From positions 62,001-126,000 of the forward strand of contig KV425595.1 of the NCBI GenBank assembly GCA_001632425.1: a DNA stretch of 64,000 nucleotides, in the 5' to 3' direction. The translations under genes and the position numbers were made by a program. Positions 23,735 through 36,291 of the stretch are shown here, one piece after another. The number at the start of each line of letters is the position of its first letter. Within the stretch, counting starts at the first letter, position 1. Origin of the DNA: Neolentinus lepideus HHB14362 ss-1. Taxonomy: Eukaryota > Basidiomycota > Agaricomycetes > Gloeophyllales > Gloeophyllaceae. Below the pieces are notes generated by a model. It was not told the DNA's origin. It did not search any database and worked only from the letters and a program-made list of their open reading frames with translations.

Positions 23735-24460
23735 GTTATTGTTTTGTTGGTGTCTTCTTTCTACACTCATTGTTGTGAAAAGTTTTGTTTTGTACTAGAA
23801 CATCCATGTATTTCGGAGTGACCCTATTCAATACACTGTCAATGTGATGAGCCTCCCATTCAAGCAGATCTTTTCTGTGACGCGCTCTTAGCGGCTCCGC
23901 CTTAAGATGGCTTAAATTTCCGAGGTGGTTCGCAGGACGAAATGTATTGAACGACGGTACTTTCATTCAGTCTATTCAATCACCCCTTGACTGGCGTGTT
24001 ATATTCAAGAGCCAGCCTCGTGTAGAGAGAACATGACCGTTTGATCGGAGGGTCCTCACTGATCATGGCCCATTGGGTTTTCCTCATAGAGAGTATTTCC
24101 GTGGATAAGAGGGTACTCCGTGGATAAGGGTAGATATTCCGCAGCTGAGTCTAGGCTTGGAAGAAAGAAAAATTATTGGCATAAGGCGATTCAGTAAAAC
24201 TAAGACCGATGTCAGTAATAGTGTCTAGGTCGTTACAGAACAGGATCTGTCTATCTAACTACATCATAACATGTGTACATGTATCGTAGATGTCTGTGAG
24301 GTCTGGCCCCACAGGAATTGGATCCAGGGTCATAACGATACATAATGGGACATAACGATACGTATAACCAAAATCATCGGAATCGTAAACACCAAGAAAG
24401 AATATCAGAGTCTAGGATCGGGTTCAGACTACAATCCGGCTTTCCGCAGCTGCATTGCCA
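23735..24460. other. Convergent intergenic region with small direct repeats
   Basis: 726 bp between two converging stops. A short imperfect direct repeat occurs at about 24101-24135 (ccgtggataag twice), and another at about 24330-24362 (cataacgatac twice). Neither looks like a transposon end. No gene is seen. Confidence 0.45.
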
Positions 24461-26969
24461 TCAGCTTCCGACGCCATGGAACATTGGAGAAACGTCACCT
24501 ACCTCGGCCTCCAGTTGGTACGCATCCCCATCGTCCCACCCAACTTTACTCTCACCCCATGTGGGGCTATATCCAAAACCTGATGGTATTTTCTCGTCTT
24601 CTCCGAAGCGCACCACCCGCTTGAGATGTCGTATAGCTCCGTATGATGAGTTCGATGTCTCGAAGAACGCGGGGTCGAACAGACTCGACCGAGTATTCTT
24701 CAAATGCGAAATCTGTCTACAAAGAGAAAGCAAGTGAGGATCGGACAGCGAGTTAGGTTAGGGTATATGCCACTCACGCCGAGGTCATGGCAGGCATGGC
24801 GTGCTCGCCCGTATGTCGCGGTCCAGATTCGTACAACGCGCGGACATACTCGTGCGGGTATTGCCCTTGCCTGCGCGCGAACAGGGCGTATCTATTCGGA
24901 CCCGATGAACGTTAGCATTCGGTCTTTGTACGCAGTATAGCCGTGAGAAGCAAAGAGACTACGTACTGCAGTAATGACACAGGGGCATGCCATGACCCTC
25001 CGACTCGGGATCGCTTGATTAGGCCTTGTAGAACCGCGATAGCACCCATTAGCCCGGTACTGTAATCTGCCAGGTCGTTCGTACATAACGACACACAGGA
25101 GGATATCGGACAGCTCGGTCAGCATCCCGAAGGCAAGGCGCGAACTACATGTAATAGACGTACCTGTAATAGGCCAGCAAGGCACGATAGGCGCGTCTTG
25201 CCCACAAGCCTCGCCTGTTTCCCAAGCAAGCCCAGATACCACGTCGGCAATCTGCTGAAACTAATAGGTAAACACGATGAGAGTCAGCAAAAGCGTCCGA
25301 ATCGAGCCCCGCAAAATGGTCCGCGAGATTGAGAAGCGTACTCACGCCAGGTCTCCAAGCCCATGGACCCTCATGTCCATACGTGTTTTCAGAAACAACA
25401 ACGACTTGAGATAGGAATCAATATACCAATTGGATTGGCATTGGAAGATGATACGTACACCCCTTCCCACGCTTCACAGCAATCTGGTTGAGGACTTCAT
25501 CACCGAATCCCAGACGGTCAGTTACACCTGGACGGTATCCATGGACGAATACGTCCGCGTCTTGCAAGAGGTGCCTGAGCTGGGCTTTCCCTCGCTCTGT
25601 GCGGACTGAGAGGACATAAGGTTAGATTCTCCCCAAAAGTGAAGTCATACACACGATCAATGTGGACGGCACGTTTCCCCAAGTTGAAGTCCGGCTTCGG
25701 AAGCAAATGTTAGTTGGAGATACGCATACGGGAAGTTCGATCCGACACACTTGGAAATAAAACCCGTAATCGGGCAGATGGGATGCGATGAACCGCACTA
25801 CAGTAGCACCCAGTTCGGCCAGATGGCGTCCGATGGCTGGTCCAGCAACAACTCGGGTCATCTCCAGTACCTAGAAATGGCTAGGTCAGTAAAAATTCAT
25901 TGATAATTGCGATGACTTCACCTGACCTTGATCCCATCCAGTGGTCGCTTGACATCTGGTGATTTGACCAAGCGTATCGGAGGCGTAAAATCCTCGAGGT
26001 GAGCATGAGGGGTGAACAATTTCCATGTGGATGCGACGCGGCCCTAGGCGACACAAAAAAAAGTTACTTCCCGAACCAGCCGGTTGGTGCTTATTGTCAA
26101 CGTACGTGTGCGGTATTGTCAAACTCAGCAGGCCTCAGACAAACTTTAGGTTACATAATAGTGAGCTGAAGTCGCGGTTCCTCGAGATCGGGGAAGGAGG
26201 CTACTCACCGTCACCTGGTATTCCTAACCCGACGGACCATTGGAGCATCTCGGCAGCAGTCCGCTGTTCGACAAACGCCCCAACAGCTTCCCGAGCGCCC
26301 TGCTGATCTACTTCCAGATCAGGCTCGATACCCATGGATGCTATTGTGAAGCGGGGGTTCAAGGAACCATGAGGATGGAAGTATACGCCATCGGAACATC
26401 GATATACTGTCGAGACCACAGATTTAATGGGTAAGTACCAAAGCGGATCCTGAGTACGAGTTCAATGACAATTATCTGCATTTCACGGACGAACTTACCT
26501 CTGCAGGAACCTTCGGGATCTGTTTCAATGCATTACAGAGAGGTTTGTCATCCAACTCGACAAGCATTACGCCTGTCAGTGATAAACCCGCGTGATCGAC
26601 GTTCACAGATACAGAGGCCGGGGAGTTTCCTGTCCGTATAGCCATGATATGGCTGGCAAAAGCACCGTAGAGTCCCTGTAGAGCAGACGCGATTGCAAAA
26701 TGCTTGTGAGGGAGGGGAAGCTGCCGACAAATATCAATTAATGCGCTACAGGGATTTCCGCAGCAAAAGCTTAGACTCACGATAGGTTCTGGAGTGCCAG
26801 TGAAGGTAGTGTTTTCTGCGAGGACCTTCACTTCAGCAGGGACTTCAATGTCGTCAAAGAGTTTGGTAAGTATTGTCATGGCTTCCTTCGGTATAGGTGT
26901 GCCCTTGAAGACGGGCATCGTAACAGGAGCCACACGGGGGGTATCTGGGGACGGAGGAGCAGCACCCAT
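24461..26969 (-). CDS. CoA-transferase family III (CaiB/BaiF) enzyme
   Basis: Thirteen exons, minus: 26781-26969, 26499-26720, 26215-26449, 26106-26143, 25927-26043, 25751-25870, 25655-25694, 25459-25605, 25346-25404, 25164-25260, 24967-25066, 24778-24891, 24461-24716; 577 residues, all phases agreeing. Central motifs are LDGIK-VLEMTRVVAGPAIGRHLAELGATVVR, LNLGKRAVHID-like sequence, LLQDADVFVHGYRPGVTDRL and YSTGLMGAIAVLQGL. The family moves CoA between carboxylic acids (formyl-CoA:oxalate, carnitine) or racemises 2-methylacyl-CoA. Substrate cannot be read here. Catalytic transferases use an Asp; GQDAPIV-region residues could not be mapped safely. Start at 26969 or 26918 are both possible; the longer frame upstream begins at GTG. 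Confidence 0.88.
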
Positions 26970-28197
26970 CGTCCAAGAGACGGAAGATATACAGCGAACT
27001 AGTCGGCGGCGAGTGAAGGTGGCTTGCCCGCGTTGAGGTGCTTCCGCCGACACGGAAGGGAGAGGTAAACCGCTCCGGAGAAGAAAGATTCAAGGTGGCC
27101 AGCTGGATCTTTCGGAGCATTATATATATTTTCGTACCTAGGATGCAGATCTGAGGTATTTCGAGGACCTATAGACCCCTCTTCCGACGAAATATACGAA
27201 CGCGGTGACATTAGCCGAACATGTGATCGGATAGATCTTCACGAGATCCGGGAAAGCTTTTGAGGAGATAGGCTGGAAGCGGGATTCGATCAGTACTTAT
27301 GCCAGAACAAAGAATGGCCGAGTGACTGATTGATTACTGACCACACTGGATTGAAACCACTTTATAAGAGGCACTTGTTGAATTTGCCTCGCGCCCAGTA
27401 TTGAGGGTAGCTACGTCCATGGCAGCCGCGCATTGTATGTAATGACATTAGAGCAATGCTATGCAGGCTATCACCAGGGAAGGGTCCACGGATATGAATG
27501 GTCTGGCCGCCGCAATTACTCTCATTGATTCCTGAGAAAGCTGTAGCGATTAGCAGGCTCGGAGCCAGCTGGCAGCTGGCCATGGCGAAGTGGTTCTCTT
27601 CTCGGGAGGACGGCACCAGGGTCGTTTGGCCGACGAGGTAGAGTTCCGACTGCTACGGTTCTCCCGCGATATCGTACCACAAGCAGGTAGCCTATTGGGC
27701 AGCTTGCAGCTTGCTGGGTTAGCCGTTCCCAAGAGTGTAGTTGCATCCAACACACTGCGCCGAGGAATTGACACATTAGTAGCAGGGACCCCCTTTCTTG
27801 GGAGTACGGACCTTTTCCCCGGTCATATTGCAACACCTAGTGCAGTGTCTGCCCTGTTCTGGCTAAGCCTGCGTGTCGTCGTGACAGCGGTTAGCAACGT
27901 GTGCGCTGGAGAATATCCGCTTCGCAGAAGCTAGAGATGTGGAAGCCCGACGCCGGGATCAATCGTGTTACGCGTAAATTGGCGTGGCAAGGCGGTACCC
28001 AATATTTTGGGCGTTTCGAATTCTCTTCAGATACGCTACCCAAATCTGAGTGGACAGCGTCACCAGCATCGGATCAATAAACCAGCCGAGCGATGCTGGG
28101 ACTAGGCCGAGATATAGTAAAAGAACAAGTCCAGGTAATACCACTAGACTAAGCACAACACGAGAGCAGCGACACAAATTTACAGTCTACACAGAAC
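26970..28197. other. 1.2-kb intergenic region without a supported gene
   Basis: Separates the start of the CoA-transferase gene from the stop of the F-BAR gene, both minus. Overlapping short frames at 27362-27934 run on both strands with no domain, consistent splice sites or repeats. It may contain decayed coding or transposon sequence. Confidence 0.4.
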
Positions 28198-31100
28198 TCA
28201 GAACAAACAAACGAAATTACTGGGGAAGATGTGCCTCCCAGGCTGTCGCCGAGCCTCATCCAACAGCTCACCACTCCACCACCCATCCTCTGGCGTTGCT
28301 GTCACGGCGATAATATCACCAGCCTGGAAGTCAAATTCTTCTTCAATAGTCGCCGAATAATCGAAAAGCGCCTTGACTGTAACAGCCAGATTGTCAGCGG
28401 CCTGCAGACTGACAAATAAACGCACATACCATAAAACAAGACAGGCTTGCCCTCTTCGGTATATTGATTCGTAGGCGGAGGCGCCTGCGAGATGGGCACC
28501 ATCTGTGGGGCTTGCGGCGACGGTGTCCTTGCAATAGGCCCAGAATGGTGGGGCTGATATCCATAGCCCGCATACCCAGGCTGCTGCAGGTGCGAGGGCG
28601 GGCCACCATACGATAAGGACGCACCACGCTGCAAATCAGCCGGCGTGTTCCCATATCCCATATGAGGCTGAGGTTGATGCACATGCGGCGGCGGTGGCGG
28701 GTAGTACTGCTGCGAGGGATGCCCGTACGACTGCTGGGGCGGCTGATAGCCCACAGGCGCGGGTGCAGGTGCAGGTGCAGGTGCAGGTGGCGGTGGCCCG
28801 ACGGGAGGTGGCGCCCCATATGAAAGCTGCTGACCATTTGGCGGGCCCGTAGGAGACACATACGTGCTCGTCCTGCGGATCTGATTTGCTTGTGGCGGAT
28901 TCTGGTACGCAGGCTGTTGTTGCTGCTGCTGCTGCTGTCGCCGCTGCTGCTCGGCTGCATACCTGTCCGCCATCGAATCCATCGCCACCCGTCCACTAGG
29001 ATCCAGTGCGATTCCGACGGGATTGGGGCTCGGAGCGCGCTGAGGACCCCTCGTGCTTGACGCTGAGGATCCTGCTCTGACAACTTGTCTAGGTGGCGAG
29101 GTCAGGCTATTGCGGCTATCATTCACGGGAGGCGCCACATTCATCAACGAAGGACTGGCACTTCTTGAAATCGGAAGACCAGGACTGGGACTCCGCCCAT
29201 GCGCACCGATACCCGCATGTCCTTCACGGCTTACCGGCCTGCCTATCCTCTGTCCCTGATCGTTCTGGCTCATGCCACTCACACTGCTCCTTCGGCTGTT
29301 CTGACGACTCAAAGACTTACGCTCACCAGGGAAGCTCTGCTGGTAACCCTTCAGCACGTCTTCAACTGGAAGGTTGGAGTCTCCAACGGTCGACGGCGGT
29401 CTGTTCGGACTCATGAAGGCAGCGGTAGGCGGGTTCGGGGAGGCTGGGCGCGGGGACGAAGACAGTGGATACGAACCGACGACAATCTCAGCGGAATTCC
29501 GCCAGCGATTGCCGTGGTTCTGCGAACCACCGTTGGCACTACCGGACGACTGCGGCGCCACCAGATTCACGTTCGAAGACGACGCCAGACCCTGGGACGA
29601 TGTTGGCCCGCGGCTGGTGCCAGGCCTCGAGCTGTCCGTATCCTTCCTCGTCGGATTGCGGCGCACGGTGCCCGCCTGGTTCCTGAGCTCCGTCATCGCA
29701 CGCGCCAGGGGGTCGCTGTCGTCCCCGACGCCCGGCTTCGGCGCGCCGTTCTGCGCAGGGACGCGCCTCGATGCCCGCCCCTGCTGCTGCGGATCCTGCG
29801 CCGGGTCCACCTCGTACGCGTTGTCCCCGATCTTAATCATAGTCTTGCTCGTGGGGTCGATTGGCTCCGCGTGCGGTTCGTTGGGCGGCCTGAACGACAT
29901 CGTGTCCCCGCGGCGCACGTTCGGCTGGCCGTTCGTGGTGGGCTCTTCGCGCGTGCTCGCGCGGCTATGCGTCTGGTTCCGTGCCAGGGCGTGCGTTGAG
30001 TTGTTCATGCCATCCATGGGACTCGGTCCCCTGCCGCCGCCTGCTCCCCGGCCTGCTGTGTTGACCGGTGGCTCCTCGTCCTCCGGCGGTGCCGGCGGAG
30101 GTGCCTGTTGTTGCGCCCGCCGCTGTGTCGTGCGTGTGAAGCGTGCGGAATGATTTGTTGGGCGCGAGGACGAGTTCATGACAGCATCGGGGTCGGTGTA
30201 GTTGACGAATTGCGGGGGTTCGGGGATGGACGCGCCGGTACCGTAGTCGCGCACAAAGTTCTCCATATCTTTCTCCGGTTCGAATTGCTCGAGAGCGAGA
30301 CGAATCTTCTCGCAGGACTGTACGCCAGATTATAGTCTAGTGTAGCAGTATAAAGGTAACTACGCACCTCATCATCGTGTACACAAACCGTAGAGACGGC
30401 GTTCGCGTACGCCCACACATTGTCCTTCATGAAATCCATCCGCTCCTCCTCCATATCCTGACAGCTGTCGCAGAACGCCTTCCAGTCCAGCTCCCACTGC
30501 CGCGCCGTCTCCTGTAGCGCCCGCGCAAAGTTGGCAAAGTCCCGTTCATTAGCCTGCACTGTCTGCTGCACTCTCTCAAGCTTCTGATGAATCTTCTCGA
30601 GGTCCTTGCCCTGCACCAGAGTCGACTGGGCAGTGTAGCCGTTTATTCGCATGCAGTCAGCTTCATATTTCTCGCGCGCCTTGTTCACATGGGATTCCTG
30701 TGCCTGCTTGATTTTGAACGATTTCTCGATGGCTGACTGGAACGTTTTGCGGTGGTGAGCTTGCCTCGCGCAGAAGGTAGCTGTCTGGCCCTCGAGATCG
30801 GTCCGAATTTGCTGACCCATTTGGAGATGAAAGCCTGCTTGTTTGTCTGTCTCGAGCCGCAGTGTATCGAGTGAGTTCCGCAACTCCCTGCGAGCGTCCG
30901 TTGAGTGCCAGACGAGACATTATCTACGAATACGTACCCGATCTCGTCTCGTCCTAAGGGTAACTTTGTCAACTTGGCTAGCCGCTTCGCGTAGTCCTCT
31001 TCAATCGCAGCTCTGTTGCCCCGTGTACTGAGCAATCACCGTACCACAACTGAGCATAGCTTACCTCTCTTTCCAGAAACTCCGTAGCTCCTCCATCGTC

Positions 31101-31261
31101 CTCGCCGCACCCCGCATGCGAGCGAATAACACGTCAACCCCGCCGTCACCTGCTCCCCAAAACGCATTACAGAAGTCGAGCGAAGGTTGCGATAAATCAG
31201 TCTCGTTCGCCCGCGCAAACTTTGCGAGCGACGTCGTTGAGGCTTGCCGTCGCGCAGCCAT
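28198..31261 (-). CDS. F-BAR and SH3 domain protein, Cdc15/Imp2/Hof1 type
   Basis: Exons, minus: 31065-31261, 30938-31012, 30368-30887, 28430-30317, 28198-28376; 952 residues. The F-BAR domain spans residues about 15-260: DFCNAFWGAGDGGVDVLFAR, KERAAIEEDYAKRLAKL and a long coiled coil (ETARQWELDWKAFCDSCQ). A disordered Ser/Pro/Gln-rich middle of about 600 residues has a polyQ run and a PAPAPAPAP run. The C-terminal SH3 domain reads VKALFDYSATIEEEFDFQAG, then DGWWSGELL and GRHIFPSNFV. Such proteins bend the plasma membrane and scaffold formin and myosin at the cytokinetic ring or septum. The SH3 domain is at the very end, as in the family. Confidence 0.92.
28755..28795 (-). repeat. Hexanucleotide microsatellite coding for Pro-Ala
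   Basis: gcaggt is repeated about five times on the plus strand in the F-BAR gene, coding PAPAPAPAPAP on the minus strand. Frame is kept. Length variation between strains is likely. Confidence 0.75.
28915..28955 (-). repeat. Trinucleotide (CAG-type) microsatellite coding for polyglutamine
   Basis: A run of tgttgctgctgctgctgctg on plus gives about nine Gln in a row within the disordered part of the F-BAR protein, next to an Arg-Arg-Gln-rich stretch. Confidence 0.8.
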
Positions 31262-32266
31262 AGCAGTCAATGGTATCGTCGAAAGCCTGAGTCGTAAGAG
31301 CCGTTAAATGTGTCGTAAATTGATGGAACAACGAGAAAGCTGCCGTCGTTGCTCCTGGCTGTGTTGGGCAGAGTGATGCCGACACTGGACACCGCCTTTG
31401 CTATGTCGGACAGGACAGAGCTCTGATTAATGTCTGAGAGGCTGGACGCGTCAAGGTTCGGTAACTGCCCCCTGCATGCGATTCGGAGCCGTGTTATAAT
31501 AGCGCAAGTACTCCCGCGAAGGTGCGGGACTGCGTTCTATAGTCTAGTCGGACTGCTACATGCCTCGCGCATTCCATAAGTTCTGTACAGAAAGAGCAGC
31601 TATGCATATGCATCTGTCCATTTACTAGCAACAGCCCGTGCGTACCGCACGGTTACGGCTATTGCAGCACGTCGACACCATTCCTTATCGAACGGAATGA
31701 CTCGGAAGGCACTCGGAGTAGGTTTATTCAACATCTCGCCTTGTTGCCCTCCAATCATGTCCGCGCCCAAGAGGGACTCACTCTGGGTGGACAGAACTAG
31801 GCCGTTGCGAACAGAGGCGAATGACTGGTGCTGGTAGGGCAAAATCACCTCAGGCCCGCTCATTTACCACACTCGAAGCGACTTCGCACCGCAGAAGTTG
31901 ATGGATGAGAACGACTGCCTGGCTGCGCTTCTGGCTTGGGCGTGCGTCGTATTGGGAATGGTTGAGATCACGAGGAGTTCTATGCCCCTTCGCGTGATAT
32001 TTTGAGAGGTATGAGGAGGAATACGAATTGAAGCAGGAGCTTTGGACTATACCAGCATTGGTAGCAGCAGGAGACTGCAGAACCACTCTCGGACACCGTG
32101 CAAATCTAACAAACCTTTACAGCCGCCGTCAAGATGTCTCATATGCTTGAATGATCATCGCACATGACAAGATGCTTCAAAAAATCTGATAATATCAGTA
32201 CCAATAAGTATAAGCGCCAAGATTCACCAGGCCTTTTAAACAATAACAGCGATATAAACCCCCATC
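31262..32266. other. 1-kb intergenic region without a supported gene
   Basis: Promoter side of the F-BAR gene and 3' side of the nucleotidase-like gene. Two minus frames (31600-31863 and 31850-32086) have no recognisable family; the second begins at a GTG. A small palindrome (ccgtgcgtaccgcacgg) lies near 31638. Confidence 0.4.
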
Positions 32267-34295
32267 TCACGAAGTCGAATTCCACGCCTTTTCAGCATAC
32301 AGCCCCAACACCGCATTAGCCAACACAGGCGTGTACGAGAACACGTCTGCGGTGGTATAATTCTTCACCGTTTGCACGGTGTTCAGGATCCCCAACAGCT
32401 GGCTCTCGATAAAGTCGACGAAGACAAGGTCGATGGGGTCCGAATCGCTGACGTTGGCGGGCGCGTTCGAGCCAATGAAGTCAGGAGTAGAGTAATACGG
32501 CAGCGGAGTGTGGTAGGTGTCGTCGCCGACGCCCGGGCAGGCCTGCTCAAATCAATAAACCTGACAAAAGGAGAAGCGCGATCCTGAAATCGGACTCACG
32601 TCCTTGGTCACGTATCCAAGCGTCCCGTTCACCTCCACTCTGCGCCTCATCTCCCTCGCCGCATGCTCATTCATCTCCGCAAGCCACTTCCGGTACACCT
32701 TCTCCACATCCCCGCGCCCGTACATCTCCTTCTCCCTCTCGTCCAATATCCTCAGCCCGCGCTTCTCCTCCGCGCCCTGCCCGTTCAGCGCGGGCAGCAC
32801 CTGGCTTGCGACGCCGTACGTGACGTTCGGGATGTACAGGAACGCGTCCGTGAACGGCGACGCGGTCAGCTGGTCGTTAATCGTGAACGGGCCCGAGTAG
32901 ATATCGAAGCGCTGCGAGCCGGAGTTGGTAATCATGATGTTGGGGATATTGGCACGCGTGTTGTTGATAGTCAACGCAACGGGCGCTGCTTTTTGGATAA
33001 AGAGGGATAAAGAAGAGTTTTCGGAGGGGTAGGGAGCTCTGGCAGAGTAGATATTAGTGAATGTTAGGATTATGGATGTAAACACATACCGACTGAGCGT
33101 GAAGTCATGAGGTGCAACTCCGTATTCGTAGGACAGGTCGTATTTCTCAGCTAAATTAAGCAAGCCTTGAGTGATAGCCTTTCCTTGAGAGGTGTCGAAC
33201 GTCCCGTTACTCGTCGAAGTGTGATACTATCAAAGTCTCAGATTAAGTCAAATACCAAAAATACCCTTCACTGACCTGGTACGTGACACGATTGGGGTCA
33301 AGGTACCTTCGAGTGAAGGTCAAGTTGCCCGTACTACCCGGCTTGTCTAAATCAACACTCAGCCAGCCAACCGTCTCCATGTACCTCCCGCTCTCGAGGG
33401 CCATGGACCTCCCATCCGGCTGGTTGCAGTCTCGAATATGGGTGTGGCCACCAAGGATGATGATCGGCGTGTACGGGTGCACCGCGCGCACCGCGTCAAA
33501 CACGACCGGCCACTTGTCATTGGACACGGGCATGTGTCCCACGAGCAAGAAAAAGTCGGGCTCGTCCTGAATCGCCTCCGCAAACCACTGCTCCTTGACC
33601 ATGTTCTCGACCTTCTGCACAGTCGTGTTGACATCGTTGCCAGTGAAGTCGTACAGAACGCCCAGTGCCGTGACCCGACGCCCCTTGAGCGTCTCGAACT
33701 TGCGATAGCGCGCGCCGACGGGGACGCTGACGCTGCTGTTGTTCTTGTCATACACGGTGATGTTGACGTTCGAGGAGAGGTAGCGGCCATCGAGTTGGGG
33801 CACGAAGTTGGTGTACATATCATACGTGTTGGCGTAGATGTACAGCTCGTGATTACCGATAGCCATCGCGTCGTACGGCAGCCGGGCGATGAACTGATTT
33901 GAATCGTGCGCGTCAACACCACCAGGCGGGAATCCGTCCGATAGCCCGGTCCCGTCGTGCAAGTCTCCCGAGTCCACGAGGAGAAGATCGACGTCCTTCA
34001 GCAACGCAATCTCCTTCATATGCGTAACAAAAGACGCGAAGTCGCCAAAGTCACCGCTGTAGTTGGGCTCCGGGAAAGACGTCTTCTGGTGTCCGAGCAA
34101 CCAGCCATGGCTATCCGTCGTGTGGATGATGTTCAGGTCACCCCATTCCAAAGGACGAGTGGGCCGAGTGAGCTGGGTCTGGGGATACAACCGCTTGTGC
34201 AGATGGGCGTGGTCATGCTCATCTCCATGCTCAGCACAACCGTAGGTCAGGCCGACGAAGGCCGCGAGACCAGTGAGCGCAAGAGCGAGCTTCAT
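32267..34295 (-). CDS. Secreted calcineurin-like phosphoesterase / 5'-nucleotidase family (YHR202W-like)
   Basis: Exons, minus: 33276-34295, 33090-33226, 32600-33038, 32267-32542; 623 residues. A signal peptide (MKLALALTGLAAFVGLTYG) opens the protein. Metal-binding motifs of the metallophosphatase fold are in order: NIIHTTDSHGW (D.H), VDSGDLHDGTG (GD), AIGNHELY (GNHE), LLVGHMPV (GH) and ILGGHTHIRD (GHTH). A 5'-nucleotidase-like C-terminal region follows with NIPNIMITNSGSQRFDIYSG. Several N-glycosylation sequons such as NNSS and NTT fit a secreted or vacuolar protein. Substrate is probably a nucleotide or other phosphate ester, but cannot be read from sequence. The start at 34295 is the ATG of the signal peptide; an upstream TTG frame is ignored. 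Confidence 0.92.
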
Positions 34296-35834
34296 GGCTA
34301 CAGCCGGCGGGAGCAACTCGAAGGAGGTAGCCGGCTTGCCTCATAGAATAAGCTGGTCTTTATATACATACGTGCCGAAGCTCCCAGTTGACCAACCCGC
34401 GTGCATATGTCAATTAAGCAGGAGAGATCTTAATACCGGTCCCAGCGGTAACTAGAGACATATTTGCCCATGAACGTGTGTTTTTGGAGAGTGATTTGCC
34501 CTGAGAATTGAGGCACGAGGAGAGAAAAACAACAGAAAGAGAATGTCAAACGTTGACAGGCCCATGTTGTCGTAAGCTGTAGCGCTAAGCAGATCCATGT
34601 GGTACAAGTCTACAAGATACCACTTGAGCTCGTGGGTTCCAAATCTTCTTTTGCTCGCGGCCGCGAGTTCGGGATTTCCAAGGATGAATGGACAATATTC
34701 AAAGGCACTAATGAGCAAGGCCTAGCAGTAAAGATAAGTAGTCTCGTATCCAAGACTCTTTATAGCACTTGTGGGAACCACTGTATGATATATCCCTTTT
34801 CAGGAAGGCACGCGAAAATCGACAGGGGCTCGTGGACAGATGTAAATAGAAATTTCATTGCATTTTACTACACTAACCCTATGGTGGCTGCCGCTGGGTG
34901 CATGCATACAAGTAGAGGAAAGATGCAACAGGGCTCAGACTAGAGTGGCCACTACTCCGCCTCCGCCTTCACCTCTCCCACCTCTCCAGCGGTCGACCCC
35001 CTCCTACCCGCCTTGACCTTCCGCCGGGGAAGATTGTCCTTGCGCGGTCCGTGGTAGGAGGGGTGGTGCTCGAGCCACGTATAGGTCGGGATGCTCTTGC
35101 CAAAAGTCGGGTATCCTGGAATAATGATTCGGAGGGTATTGTGGTGTCGTGGGGAGTGAGGTTTGGCGTCTGCACAGCAGGCGCGGAGAGCGCAGGAGCT
35201 GGGGCGGCTGGGGACGTCAACGGCGGCGGAGGTGAACATGTTTATGAATAAAGTTGGTAGAAGACAAGCGCCGAGCTGGTGGGTGGTATGGATGATCGAG
35301 TTATGCAGGGTAGCGGTGAATAGCACAAAGAGATTGCTTTGTAGTCCTGCGTTTAGTTGTCAAAGAAGCGTTGATTAGACTCGACGTGGGTCTGAGAGCA
35401 AATAAGTAGCGAGTGCGCGATAAGTGAGAGTCCTTGAAGAGGCAGTTGTTTAAAGTGAGTGGTTGAACCCAGGTAGAACGTCGAGTCGAAGATGCGATGA
35501 CTTCCCCAGCAAACCATGGAGGGTTTTTATACCTTTTTCTGTCGGAACAGCGCTTGACTCAAGGCACAGAGCGCGGTCCGTTTTTCAATACGCTCGATTG
35601 CTGGCGCTGCGGACGAAGTGCAGGCCAGACGGGTCCGGTTTCGAAACGGGCTGGTATAGCGGACCAGATCAGGATAATAGCGGTGCGCATGAAGCGCACG
35701 AGTCCAGGACGGGGTTATCTCCGAGGAATTCAAGTACGCCTGCTGTGAACGTATACGTTCCACGGACACGCTACAGTACTGAGCAAGCACAATCACGAAG
35801 AGCGAGGGGTGAGATGGTGTCTTGAAAATCCAGT
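34296..35834. other. 1.5-kb intergenic region with one doubtful small frame
   Basis: On minus, 34952-35237 is an ATG-initiated frame of about 95 codons (starts MFTSAAVDVPSRP, ends GEVGEVKAEAE) with a CT-rich leader. Its composition is protein-like but a second overlapping frame looks equally good, and no family is recognised. A plus frame at 34599-34943 has no support. No RNA gene or repeat is seen. Confidence 0.3.
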
Positions 35835-36291
35835 TCAAAAATCCTCCAGACGGTACACATCATACGCGACTTCTTCATACGGATGTATCTAGAGTCCCAA
35901 GTGAGGCAAAACAAAGAAAACGCAACCGTCGCTTACCTCTTTCAACGTCGATATCGCCTCCTTGATCTCCGCATACTCCCCCTTGTCATTCACCACTAAC
36001 TCGACCCTATCCTCTTCAACAAATGTCAGCTTCTCCGGCTCGCCAATGACCGGTTTTGCTTCAGCAGTCGGCTTGAATTGGCATGATCTCTCACACAAGA
36101 CAGTTAATAGCTTAGAATTTAAAGGACTGTGTAGCACTGAACTAACCAGTTCCCCGAGTGACGAACGCGCATTGGTCGTAGTTCCCTATCTTGCCCAGCG
36201 TCTGTGGGTGCCGTGCGAACAGGTAATCCAGTATTGAGCGCGTTGACGAGGCGGGCGTGAAGAATACGAGTTTGAAGCGGATAAATGACAT
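35835..36291 (-). CDS. NIF3/YqfO-like small protein with a non-AG splice acceptor in the conserved frame
   Basis: The conserved 114-residue product needs exons 36147-36291, 35937-36082 and 35835-35888. It reads FIRFKLVFFTPASSTRSIL, GKIGNYDQCAFVTRGTG, QFKPTAEAKPVIGE, VEEDRVELVVNDKGE and ends HPYEEVAYDVYRLEDF. This is the stand-alone form of the domain inserted in NIF3/YqfO proteins, related in fold to CutA; its function is unclear. The second intron (35889-35936) is normal. The first starts gttagt but must end ...gatcat before GCCAATTC to give GTGQFKP. The nearest AG acceptors change the frame or add residues. The gene is either spliced oddly or recently damaged. Confidence 0.75.
36083..36146 (-). 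other. Intron with apparent GT-AT ends
   Basis: Starts gttagt and, to keep the conserved frame, ends atcat. AG dinucleotides lie 5 and 7 bases earlier on the minus strand; neither continues the reading from the donor's phase 1. A single change of cag to cat at the old acceptor would explain this. Confidence 0.5.

Noticed and set aside
24101..24362. Short direct repeats that might mark a CRISPR or satellite array
   Set aside because: Only two imperfect copies of each motif with no regular spacing, and CRISPR arrays are not expected in a fungal nucleus.
29199..29999. 266-codon plus-strand open frame
   Set aside because: Antisense to the low-complexity part of the F-BAR gene; its Arg-rich composition mirrors that region.
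29374..30153. 259-codon plus-strand open frame
   Set aside because: Also antisense to the F-BAR gene, with Pro/Gly-rich composition as expected from the reverse of a disordered region.
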